A stretch of DNA of 64,000 bases, from positions 62,001 through 126,000 of the forward strand of contig NZ_FOKP01000001.1 in assembly GCF_900112185.1 (NCBI RefSeq), in the 5' to 3' direction. The notes beneath the pieces were generated by a model that was not told the DNA's origin, did no database searches, and saw only the letters and a list, made by a program, of their open reading frames with translations. Below, piece by piece: positions 37,785 to 45,841 of the stretch. Source of the DNA: Allobosea sp. CRIB-10. Lineage in GTDB: Bacteria > Pseudomonadota > Alphaproteobacteria > Rhizobiales > Beijerinckiaceae. Positions within the stretch are counted from its first letter, which is position 1, and each line of letters begins with the position of its first letter. The translations under genes were made by a program, and so were the position numbers.

Positions 37785-39536
37785 TCACGGCTCCCGCGCC
37801 ACGCGGAAGCCATTGGTGTAGAAGCGCACATCGCTCTCGTATTTGAAGCGCGCCGCCGAGCGCAGATAGCGCGGGTCGTTGTTGAAGGAGCCGCCGCGCA
37901 GCACGCGTTCGCGACAACTGGCGGGCGCGTAGGCGCTGCCATCGCGCGGGGCGGCGCGATAATTCTCGCTCCAGCAATCGGCGACCCATTCGGCAGCATT
38001 GCCGGCCATGTCGCGCAGGCCGAAGCGGTTGGGCGGGAACTGGCCTACCTCGCTGGCCTGCCGGCGCGGCTGCGCGTTGCAGCCAAGGCAGTTGGCCATC
38101 TCCTTGTCGACCGAGTTGCCCCAGGGATAGCTCGTCGTCGTGCCGCCGCGGGCGGCGTATTCCCATTCGGCCTCGGTCGGCAGCCGGTATTTGCGCCCGG
38201 TCTTGTAGGACAGCCAGACGGCATAGGCGTTGGCGTCGTTCCAGTGGATGTCGGTGACCGGGCGCCTGCCGCGGCCGAGATTGCGGTCGCCGGGGCGGTG
38301 GCTGCAGCCGCCCTCGGCGACGCAGGCATCCCATTGCGCGAAGGTGACCTCGTCGGTGCCGAGATAGAACGGCCTGGCGATGGTGACGGTGCGGACGGGC
38401 TTCTCGAACTCGAACATCTCGGTCGAGCCCATCTCGAAGCTGCCCGCCGGGATCAAGGTGAGTTCCGGGCAATCCTCGCAATCGCGCAGGGTCTTGGCTG
38501 TCGTGCTCGCCGCGGGGGAGGGAGCTGGCGCGGGGGCCCGTGTCGCTGCGGGCTGCATGGCGCTGCGCAGCGATTGCTCGCGCGTGCGGGCGAGCCCGGC
38601 GAAGCGGCCTCTCGGATAGGCTTCGAGATAGGCGCGGTACTCGTCGGGGTTCTTGCTGTCCTTGATGGTCTCCCAGAAGGAGAGTTCGTAGGGACCGAGC
38701 TGGTCCGATTGCGGGCCCGGCGGCGGCGGTGCGCTGATGATGGCGCGAGTGGTGTTGAGCGCGGTCGCGACCGGTCGGCCGGTCGGGGTGACGATCAATC
38801 CAGCCGGTGGTGGCGAGGAGACCCAGAGCTGCTGCGAGCGTCGAGTCGCCCGGCTGACGGCGTCGCGGGTGCGGCTCAGCGCCATCGTCATGTCGAGGCC
38901 GGGCGTGCGGATCGCCTTCAGCCATTCCTCGATCGCCGGATTGGCGCGGCCCGGGGTCTCGGCGATCGTCCGTCCCGGAGCGACCGGTGCCATGAACGCG
39001 ATCGCCTCGACCGGCTCGATCGGAGCCAGGCCCTTGCCACCGCCGAGGCCGGGCTGCCAGGGATTGTCGCGCGTCGCGTCGAGCACGATCAGCGCACTCG
39101 CCGGCCGGCTGACGATCAGCGCGTCGACAAGCTGGTCGAGGTCGAAGGTGTCGCGCGCGACCTCGGCCGGGCCGCGCGGCGCAATGTCGACAGGGACCAG
39201 GAAGTTGCGGCCGCGCGAGTGCACGGCGTGCCCGGCGTAGAAGACCACGACCTGGGCGCCGCGCGCGAGCTTGCCGCGAAAGGTCGCGAGCGCCTGCTCG
39301 AGCGCGGCGCGGTCGGCGTTCTCGATGCTGACGAGGTCGAACTCGCCCTGCCGCAGAACATCCGCGACCGCGCGGGCATCGGCGGCGGCGTTGGCGAGGG
39401 GCGCTGTGCGATAGGCGGCGTTGCCGACGACCAGGGCGATGCGCGGTGGCGAGCGGTCGCTGCCCTGAGCGAGAGCCGGGACAAGCGGCGCGAGGATGGC
39501 CAGCGCGGCGATGGCAAGGCAACGATACCAGGACAT
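37785..39536 (-). CDS. Caspase-like pseudo-protease fused to a formylglycine-generating-enzyme (FGE)-sulfatase domain
   Basis: A 583-residue exported protein (signal peptide LAIAALAILAPLVPALAQ). Residues 30-260 form a peptidase C14 (caspase/metacaspase) domain: the catalytic His is in VVVFYAGHAVHSRGRNF (His103), but the position of the catalytic Cys is Thr (LIVLDATRDNP, Thr155), so protease activity is doubtful. A motif shared with the caspase at 41438 (FWETIKDSKNPDEYRAYLEAYPRG) follows. Residues 357-583 are an FGE-sulfatase (SUMF1-like) domain: LIPAGSFEMGS, DEVTFAQWDAC, RLPTEAEWEYAARGG, NRFGLRDMAGNAAEWV, VLRGGSFNN. I chose ATG 39536 because GAAGGA stands 8 bases before it; ATG 39545 is also possible. 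Last gene of a minus-strand operon. Confidence 0.88.
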   Translation of the reverse strand: MSWYRCLAIAALAILAPLVPALAQGSDRSPPRIALVVGNAAYRTAPLANAAADARAVADVLRQGEFDLVSIENADRAALEQALATFRGKLARGAQVVVFYAGHAVHSRGRNFLVPVDIAPRGPAEVARDTFDLDQLVDALIVSRPASALIVLDATRDNPWQPGLGGGKGLAPIEPVEAIAFMAPVAPGRTIAETPGRANPAIEEWLKAIRTPGLDMTMALSRTRDAVSRATRRSQQLWVSSPPPAGLIVTPTGRPVATALNTTRAIISAPPPPGPQSDQLGPYELSFWETIKDSKNPDEYRAYLEAYPRGRFAGLARTREQSLRSAMQPAATRAPAPAPSPAASTTAKTLRDCEDCPELTLIPAGSFEMGSTEMFEFEKPVRTVTIARPFYLGTDEVTFAQWDACVAEGGCSHRPGDRNLGRGRRPVTDIHWNDANAYAVWLSYKTGRKYRLPTEAEWEYAARGGTTTSYPWGNSVDKEMANCLGCNAQPRRQASEVGQFPPNRFGLRDMAGNAAEWVADCWSENYRAAPRDGSAYAPASCRERVLRGGSFNNDPRYLRSAARFKYESDVRFYTNGFRVAREP

Positions 39537-39593
39537 GGCGTTCATCCTTCGCTGCGGCCCAGTTGCGCGACCCGGCGGGGCCGCACGCAACCC

Positions 39594-40049
39594 TCATCTG
39601 ACGTAGACTGTGATCTTCTGGGACATTACCGGCGGCCGATGCGGCGTGTGCGTGTGATCGCCGAGCAGCAGCTGCAGCGTATGCGTTCCTTTCGGCAGGG
39701 TGACGACCACCTCGGTCTGGCCGTTGCCGAGATGGATATTGTTGTAGTCCGACGGGATCGGCTGGTCCGGCGGGCCGGGATCGGTGTCGATCAGCAGGTG
39801 ATGGTGGCCGGTGCCGGGCTTGTCGACGCCGGCGGGGGCGACGCCCATCTCCTTCAGCCCGATCCGCACGGTGAAGCGCTCGGGCACCCGCAAGCCGTCG
39901 AGCGGATAGTGGAAATAGACCAGGGCATTGCGCGGCGCCGCTTGGCGCTGGCTCGTCTGGGCCGAGAGCGGAGGCGCAGTCGATAGCAGCACTGCGAGTG
40001 GCAGGAGCCGCACCGCGGCTGTCATGCGATGGCGAGCGGTGGCATTCAT
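39594..40049 (-). CDS. Exported single-domain DUF4399 protein
   Basis: A 151-residue protein with a signal peptide (LLPLAVLLSTAPPLSAQ) and one DUF4399 domain marked by YFHYPLDGLRVP, the histidine-rich GTGHHHLLIDT, NIHLGNGQTEV and LLLGDHTHTPHRPPVMSQKI. The domain is uncharacterised; the clustered histidines suggest metal binding. Its ATG overlaps the stop of the upstream three-domain gene (ATGA), so the two are coupled, and the caspase/FGE gene follows 57 bases later. Confidence 0.85.
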   Translation of the reverse strand: MNATARHRMTAAVRLLPLAVLLSTAPPLSAQTSQRQAAPRNALVYFHYPLDGLRVPERFTVRIGLKEMGVAPAGVDKPGTGHHHLLIDTDPGPPDQPIPSDYNNIHLGNGQTEVVVTLPKGTHTLQLLLGDHTHTPHRPPVMSQKITVYVR

Positions 40050-41296
40050 CGCCTTGCGCTCCGCTTCGCGGCCGCACCGACATAGATGGTGATGCGCTCA
40101 GACAGGATCGGCGGGTCGTGCGGGACGTGCTGGTCGTCGCCGAGGATGAGCTGCAGCGTATGCTTGCCGGGCGGCAGGGTGATCTTGCGCTCGGTCTGGC
40201 CATTGCCGAGATGGATGTGGTTGAGGTCGGCGGGGATCGCAGCATCCAGCGGCGGCGTCGGCACGTCGATCAGGAGGTGGTGGTGGCCGGTATTGGGCCT
40301 CACCACGCCGGCGGGCGCGACGCCCATATTGCGCAGCCCGAAGCGGATGGTCGAGGTCGCGAAGATGCGCGTGCCGTCGCGCGGATAGATGAAATAGACC
40401 GCGGCGTCGTTGGGCGCCGGCGTCCGGCCGGAGGCGGCGCGGGCGGGTGGAGGGGTAGCTGCTGCCGTGGCTGAGGCCTCCTGCACCCGCACCCTGATCT
40501 TCTGCGACATCACCGGCGGATCGTGCGGGACATGCTCGTGATCGGCGAAGAGCAGCTGCAGGGTGTGCTCGCCGGGCGGCAGGGTGAGCTCGGTCTCGGT
40601 CTGGCCGCGACCGAAATGCAGATGATTGAAATCGCTGGGGATCTCGCGGTCGAGCGGCGGCAGCTCGGTATCGACCAGGAGATGGTGGTGGCCGGCATTG
40701 TCCTGCTTCGTGCCGGCTGGGGTGATCGCGATGTTCTCCTGGCCGAAGCGGACGACAGAGCGGGGCGGGATCACCGCGCCGTCCTGCAGGCCGATGAAAA
40801 AGACCTTGGCATTGGGCGCGGCTGTGGTGCGCGGCTTCTCCTCCGGCGCGGCCATGACCTCGACGGTGATCTTCTCCGACATCACCGGCGGGTCATGGGG
40901 CACGTGATCGTGATCGGCGAAGAGGAGCTGCAGCGTGTGGCGGCCGGGCGAGAGCAGGATCTCGGCCTCGCTCTGGCCGCCGCCGAAATGCAGATGGTTG
41001 AAATCGCTCGGGATCGGCTGGCCGAGCGGCGGCAGCTCGGTGTCGATCAGCAGGTGGTGGTGGCCGGCATTGCGGCGTGCCGTGCCGGCCGGCGCGATCT
41101 CCATGCCGGTTATCGAAAAGCGCAGCGTCACCTTGCTGGCGATGCGGGCATTGTTCTGCAAGTCGACGAAGGCGAGCTTGGCGCCGGCGGGCGCGGGGCT
41201 GCGCGTCCGGGCGCGCTCCTGCGCGATGCTCGCCGGCATGGCCGCGGCGAAAACCGCCGTAACCCCGACAATCAGCTGAAGTCGAAGCCTCCGCAT
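40046..41296 (-). CDS. Exported protein with three tandem DUF4399 domains
   Basis: A 416-residue protein: signal peptide (residues 1-25), then three DUF4399 domains at about 38-147, 162-270 and 297-405, joined by short Ala/Pro linkers. Each repeat carries NAGHHHLLI-type or TGHHHLLI, LHFGxGQ or IHLGNGQTE, and LLFADHEHVPHDPPVMS. The DNA repeats roughly every 360-400 bases. DUF4399 is normally one domain per protein; tandem copies suggest a multivalent ligand or metal-binding surface. It opens the operon and is divergent from the intact caspase gene at 41438, sharing a 141-base promoter region. Confidence 0.88.
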   Translation of the reverse strand: MRRLRLQLIVGVTAVFAAAMPASIAQERARTRSPAPAGAKLAFVDLQNNARIASKVTLRFSITGMEIAPAGTARRNAGHHHLLIDTELPPLGQPIPSDFNHLHFGGGQSEAEILLSPGRHTLQLLFADHDHVPHDPPVMSEKITVEVMAAPEEKPRTTAAPNAKVFFIGLQDGAVIPPRSVVRFGQENIAITPAGTKQDNAGHHHLLVDTELPPLDREIPSDFNHLHFGRGQTETELTLPPGEHTLQLLFADHEHVPHDPPVMSQKIRVRVQEASATAAATPPPARAASGRTPAPNDAAVYFIYPRDGTRIFATSTIRFGLRNMGVAPAGVVRPNTGHHHLLIDVPTPPLDAAIPADLNHIHLGNGQTERKITLPPGKHTLQLILGDDQHVPHDPPILSERITIYVGAAAKRSARR

Positions 41297-41437
41297 CGGC
41301 GCTCTTCCTCGCGGCGCGTGACCGTCGTAAAGTTAGCAGCGGGCTGGGAGGGGAGCAAGCAAAGCGCCTGTCACGACAGGCGCATAGAACTGGATTCTAG
41401 CGGTCGCTTTCTTTAGGGTGACGCAGGGAATGGTGCC

Positions 41438-42964
41438 ATGACTGCAGCCGTCAGATTTTGTGCACTGATCGCTCTTCTTGCCCAGCTCGTCGCTTTGCCG
41501 GCGCTGGCGCAGACCCAGGAGCGCCGCGTCGCCCTGGTGATCGGCAATTCCGCTTACAAGAACGCGCCGGCCCTGCCCAATACGCCGAACGATGCCCGCG
41601 ATACGGCCGAAGCCCTGCGCAAGGTCGGCTTCGAGGTGGTCGATGGCATCGATCTCGACAAGCGCGGCATGGATGCCGCCGTCTCACGCTTCGCGCGCCT
41701 CGCCCAGGATGCCGATGCGGTGATGTTCTACTACGCGGGCCATGGCTTCCAGTTCAACGGCGAGAACTTCCTGGTCCCGGTCGAGGCCAAGATCGATGAC
41801 GAGGTCTCGGTCCAGTACGAGACGCTCAAGCTCAGCGAGGTGACGACCGCGCTCGGCTTCGCCAAGGGCGTCAAGATCATGGTGCTCGACGCCTGCCGCA
41901 ACAATCCCTTCCTCGCCCAATTGTCGAAGAAGTCGACGACGCGCAGCATGTCGGTCGGCACCGGCCTCGCGCCGATCGTCAAGGCGCAGGGCATGGTGAC
42001 CGCCTATGCGACGCAGGCCAACGACGTCGCCGCCGATGGCGCCGGCCGCAACAGCCCGTTCACCGCGGCGCTGATCCAGGAGATCAAGCAGCCAGGCCTC
42101 GAGATCGCGACCATGTTCCGCCGCGTCCAGAAGGCGGTCTACGATTCCACCGGCGGCAAGCAGACACCGGAGCTGTCGCTGTCCTTGCTCGGCGATTTCT
42201 ACCTCAACCGCGAGGAGACCGACGCCGACATCTGGAAGCGCCTGCGCAGCAGCGACAACCCCGCCGAGATCAAGGCTTTCATCCAGCGCTTCCCGACCAG
42301 CTTCTTCGCCGTCGACGCCAAGACCCGGCTCGACCTGATCGAGCGCCGCGGGCTTGCAGCCGGCGAGCGCGAGAAGCTCGAGCAGGAATTCGCGGCGAAG
42401 GAGAAGGCGCTGCTGGACCGCGTCCAGCAGGCCGAAAAGGACCGCGCCAAGGCGGCGACCGATCTTGCGGGCCGCGACGCCGGCAAGACCGCCGATACCG
42501 AGCGCGCCGTGCCGAAGCCCGGCGATGCCACACCGGCCAAGCAGGCCGACGCGGCCGAGCGCGACCGCCTCGCCAGGGAATTGGCCAAGAAGGAGCAGGA
42601 ACTCGCCGCGCTCGAAGCCGAGAAGGCCAAGCTCTCGCAGGAACGCGAGGAGCGCGAGAAGGCGGTGGCGACGCGGATGAATTCCGGCGGCGTGACCGAG
42701 CTGCCGGCTCCGCCGAAGCCGCTGCTGCCCACCGCGCCCGGCACGCGTCCCCAGCGGCACGAGCCGCGCGAGGTCAAGCCGCCGCAGCGTCTGGTGATCG
42801 ACCGCAAGTCGACCGGCGTCCTGACTGGCGGCATCGAGGCGACGCCGGAGCCGCAACAGCGCAACAACCGGCGCCGGCCGGGTGGCGGCGGTGCGCCCGA
42901 TTGCACCGATGCGCTGATGCGGGCCCAACTCGGCGACGGCGGCGTCCCGAAGAACTGCCGCTGA
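41438..42964 (+). CDS. Exported caspase family (peptidase C14) protein with coiled coil
   Basis: A 508-residue protein with a signal peptide (ALIALLAQLVALPALAQ). Residues 28-255 are a caspase-like domain with both catalytic residues: His102 in MFYYAGHGFQFNGENF and Cys153 in IMVLDACRNNPF. The His/Cys pair suggests an active cysteine protease, probably with arginine or lysine preference like metacaspases (inference). A TPR-like motif (IWKRLRSSDNPAEIKAFIQRFP) is followed by a charged coiled coil (about 310-410) and a Pro-rich tail. Starts the plus-strand transcription unit; divergent from the DUF4399/pseudo-caspase operon, which has a matching but inactivated domain. Confidence 0.9.
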   Translation: MTAAVRFCALIALLAQLVALPALAQTQERRVALVIGNSAYKNAPALPNTPNDARDTAEALRKVGFEVVDGIDLDKRGMDAAVSRFARLAQDADAVMFYYAGHGFQFNGENFLVPVEAKIDDEVSVQYETLKLSEVTTALGFAKGVKIMVLDACRNNPFLAQLSKKSTTRSMSVGTGLAPIVKAQGMVTAYATQANDVAADGAGRNSPFTAALIQEIKQPGLEIATMFRRVQKAVYDSTGGKQTPELSLSLLGDFYLNREETDADIWKRLRSSDNPAEIKAFIQRFPTSFFAVDAKTRLDLIERRGLAAGEREKLEQEFAAKEKALLDRVQQAEKDRAKAATDLAGRDAGKTADTERAVPKPGDATPAKQADAAERDRLARELAKKEQELAALEAEKAKLSQEREEREKAVATRMNSGGVTELPAPPKPLLPTAPGTRPQRHEPREVKPPQRLVIDRKSTGVLTGGIEATPEPQQRNNRRRPGGGGAPDCTDALMRAQLGDGGVPKNCR

Positions 42965-43009
42965 CGGCTGGCCGGGGATCGCTCCGGCGGGATGGAACAG
43001 GGGGCTTCG

Positions 43010-44182
43010 ATGCGTCGTTTTTCGCTCGTCCGCTTCGCATTGTTGGCGCTGCTGGTTTCGCCGGCCGCTGGCTTGGCCCAGACCCCGCCGGCCCCGACTC
43101 CCGTGCCGTTTGCAGAAGCGCTGCAGCGCGCCGCCAACGAACTGTTTTCCAAGGCGCAGCTCGACGCGGAGCGCGTCGAGCTGGTGATCGATCCGCTGAT
43201 CGACGGCATATCCGGAGCCCAATCGACCTCGACGCGCTCGATGCAGCAGAGCCTGATCGAACTGGTCGGCAAGTCTTATCCGCGTTTCCAGATGCAGCCC
43301 TTTTCGACCGAGACGCTGGCGCGCAATCCGGTCGTGCTGATCGGCACCTTCACGGCGGTCAACAATGCCGGCGATGCAAAGGGGGCGCGCGACGCCTACC
43401 GGATCTGCCTCGCGCTGGCCGACCTGAAGGCGAAGCGGATCGTCTCGAAGGGCACGGCCCGGGCCAAGCCCGAAGGCGTCGACGTGACGCCGACGAGCTA
43501 TTACCGGGACTCGCCGATGTGGACGAAGGACCCGACGACCGAGGCCTATATCAAGACCTGCCAGGCCACCAAGCTCGGCGACGCCATCGATCCGGCCTAT
43601 GCCGAGCGCCTCAACGTCGCGGCCCTGATCAATGACGGCATCCTCGAATACGAGGCGCAGCATTATCGCGAGGCGCTCGCCTTCTACCGGACTGCGCGCG
43701 TTCTGCCCGGCGGCGATCAGCCCCGGGTCCGCATCGGCGCCTATCTCGCCAGCAGCAAGCTCGGACGCAAGGACGATGCGGTCGAGGCCTTCGGCGATCT
43801 CGTCGACAGCGGCCTCTCCGGCAATCAGCTGATGGTCAAGCTGCTGTTCCAGCCCGGATCGACCCAGTTCATCGCCAATCCGCAGGTCACCGAGCCCTAT
43901 CCGATGTGGCTCAGCCAGATCGCGACCCGCGCCAAGCAGAAGGGCGCCTGCCTCGAGATCGTCGGCCACACCTCACGCACCGGCCTGCCGCTGGTCAACG
44001 AGCGGCTCTCGGTGCTGCGGGCGCAATATGTGATGGATCTGCTCCAGGCCGGCGCGCCGGACAGCCGCGGCCGCATGATCGCGACCGGGCGCGGCTTCAA
44101 CGAGAACCTGATCGGCACCGGCAAGGACGACGCGAGCGACGCGCTCGACCGCCGGGTCGAGTTCAAAGTGATCGGCTGCTGA
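43010..44182 (+). CDS. Exported protein with C-terminal OmpA-like domain
   Basis: A 390-residue protein with a signal peptide (MRRFSLVRFALLALLVSPAAGLAQ). The middle (about 40-270) is a repeated helical region that I do not recognise. The C-terminal OmpA/MotB domain (about 295-390) reads CLEIVGHTSRTGLPLVNERLSVLRAQYV and DALDRRVEFKV, which binds peptidoglycan. ATG 43010 with GGGGG in front is preferred over ATG 42992. It follows the caspase gene by 45 bases in the same orientation. Confidence 0.85.
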   Translation: MRRFSLVRFALLALLVSPAAGLAQTPPAPTPVPFAEALQRAANELFSKAQLDAERVELVIDPLIDGISGAQSTSTRSMQQSLIELVGKSYPRFQMQPFSTETLARNPVVLIGTFTAVNNAGDAKGARDAYRICLALADLKAKRIVSKGTARAKPEGVDVTPTSYYRDSPMWTKDPTTEAYIKTCQATKLGDAIDPAYAERLNVAALINDGILEYEAQHYREALAFYRTARVLPGGDQPRVRIGAYLASSKLGRKDDAVEAFGDLVDSGLSGNQLMVKLLFQPGSTQFIANPQVTEPYPMWLSQIATRAKQKGACLEIVGHTSRTGLPLVNERLSVLRAQYVMDLLQAGAPDSRGRMIATGRGFNENLIGTGKDDASDALDRRVEFKVIGC

Positions 44183-44223
44183 TCGGGCGGTCGAATACGC
44201 AATGAGATGAACCGGATAGGCGG

Positions 44224-45783
44224 ATGTCTTCGATGAACGACATGGCGACGAACCCTTACGACGCGGTCGCCTATCCCGGGCACGCCTTTTCGCAGACGCA
44301 TCCGGCACATCTGGCGACGATCGCGCATGTCCATGGCATGACGCCGGCTCCGACGACGGCGATGCGGGTGCTCGAGCTCGGCTGCGGCAGCGGCGGCAAT
44401 CTGATCCCGATGGCGCTGCAATGCCCCGGGGCGGAGCTCGTCGGTGTCGACCTGAGCGGGCGGGCGATCGCCCGCGCCAAGGCCGAGGCGGCGGAGCTCG
44501 GCTTGAGTAATGTCAGCTTCCACCATCTCGACATCATGGCGGCGTCGGCGGCACTCGGCCGTTTCGACTACATCCTCGTCCACGGCGTCTATTCCTGGGT
44601 GCCCCAGATGGTGCGCGAGCGGATCATGGCGCTCTTCGGCGAGCTGCTGACGCCGCAGGGCATCGCCTATGTCAGCTACAACGCCTTGCCGGGCTGCCGG
44701 ATGCGCGATCTTGCCCGCGACGTCATGCTGTTCGAGACCCGCGACATCGACGACCCCATCGAGAAAGTCAGGGCGGCGCGCGCTGCGATCAAGCGATTCG
44801 CCGAGGCGACCGATGCCGAGACCTTCTACGGCGCGGCGCTGCGCGAGCGGATGAAGCAGATCGAGGATATAGCGGACAATGTCCTCTATCACGACGACCT
44901 CAATCCGGGCGCGCGCGCCTTCGCGCTGCACGAGGTGCTGGCCGCGGCCGAGCCGCATGGCCTGCAATTCCTCGCCGAAGCCTCCTTCCCGAACAATTTC
45001 GGCGGCGCCCGCGGCCCCGCACAACAGGTGCTGAACGAGATCCCGATCACCGAGCCGCTCCGGCAGGAGCAGTCGCTCGACCTCCTGATCGGCCGCTGCT
45101 TTCGCCAGACCCTGCTCTGCCGCGCCGATGTCGCGCTGCATCGCGGCTTCTCGCGGTTCAGTCTGACGCCCTACCATCTCGCCGCCAATGTCCAGGAGAT
45201 CGCGGAAAAGGATGAGAAGCGGCCGGATGCGGTGAACTTCCTGTTCGCGGACGGGGTGCGCCTCGCCATCGATCTGCCGGCTGCCATCGCGGCGCTGCGG
45301 GCGCTCGGCAAGGCCTGGCCGGGCAGCATCGCTCATGCCGAGCTCGCGGCGCTGGCCTTGCGGGAGGCGAGGGACAGCCTCGGTCCCGACAGCGAGCGTG
45401 AGGCTGGCCGCCTCGACGAGGCGCTGACCGCGATCTACCGGGCTGGCCTGCTCGAGATCAACCTGGAGCCGCATCGGTTGACGACGCTGATCAGCGAGCG
45501 GCCGCTCGCGAGCCTTTTGGCGCGGCGCCAGGCGCTGAGCAGCCATGAGGTCACCGATCTGCGCCATCGCGCGGTCGCGCTCGATGGCGTGGTGGTGCGC
45601 AAATTTGTCAGCCTGCTCGACGGGACACGGACGCCGGCGATGCTGCTCGACGAGGTCAATGCCTTCCTGGCAGAGGCGCATGCATCCGGCCGTGACGTCT
45701 CGTCCCTGCCGAAGAGGGCCACGGCGGAGGAGGTCGACCTGCATTTGAAGGATGTCGCGCGGCTGGCCTTGCTGGCAGGCTGA
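44224..45783 (+). CDS. SAM-dependent methyltransferase with C-terminal regulatory domain
   Basis: A 519-residue cytoplasmic protein. Residues 40-190 form a class I methyltransferase domain: motif I VLELGCGSGGNLIP, motif II LVGVDLSGRAI and motif VSFHHLDIM. The rest resembles the 'methyltransferase regulatory domain' found downstream of such enzymes, with several helical stretches. The substrate is unknown. Located 41 bases behind the OmpA-like gene. ATG 44224 is the first start; ATG 44233 is also possible. Confidence 0.8.
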   Translation: MSSMNDMATNPYDAVAYPGHAFSQTHPAHLATIAHVHGMTPAPTTAMRVLELGCGSGGNLIPMALQCPGAELVGVDLSGRAIARAKAEAAELGLSNVSFHHLDIMAASAALGRFDYILVHGVYSWVPQMVRERIMALFGELLTPQGIAYVSYNALPGCRMRDLARDVMLFETRDIDDPIEKVRAARAAIKRFAEATDAETFYGAALRERMKQIEDIADNVLYHDDLNPGARAFALHEVLAAAEPHGLQFLAEASFPNNFGGARGPAQQVLNEIPITEPLRQEQSLDLLIGRCFRQTLLCRADVALHRGFSRFSLTPYHLAANVQEIAEKDEKRPDAVNFLFADGVRLAIDLPAAIAALRALGKAWPGSIAHAELAALALREARDSLGPDSEREAGRLDEALTAIYRAGLLEINLEPHRLTTLISERPLASLLARRQALSSHEVTDLRHRAVALDGVVVRKFVSLLDGTRTPAMLLDEVNAFLAEAHASGRDVSSLPKRATAEEVDLHLKDVARLALLAG

Positions 45784-45841
45784 GCTTGTCGCGGAGAGGC
45801 CGTCTGCCTATTGCGGAAGGCGGCAGCAGCGGTAGCGAGGG

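Noticed and set aside
40046..41296. A CRISPR-like or other tandem DNA repeat
   Set aside because: The period of about 360-400 bases and the conserved reading frame show that it is a protein-domain repeat.
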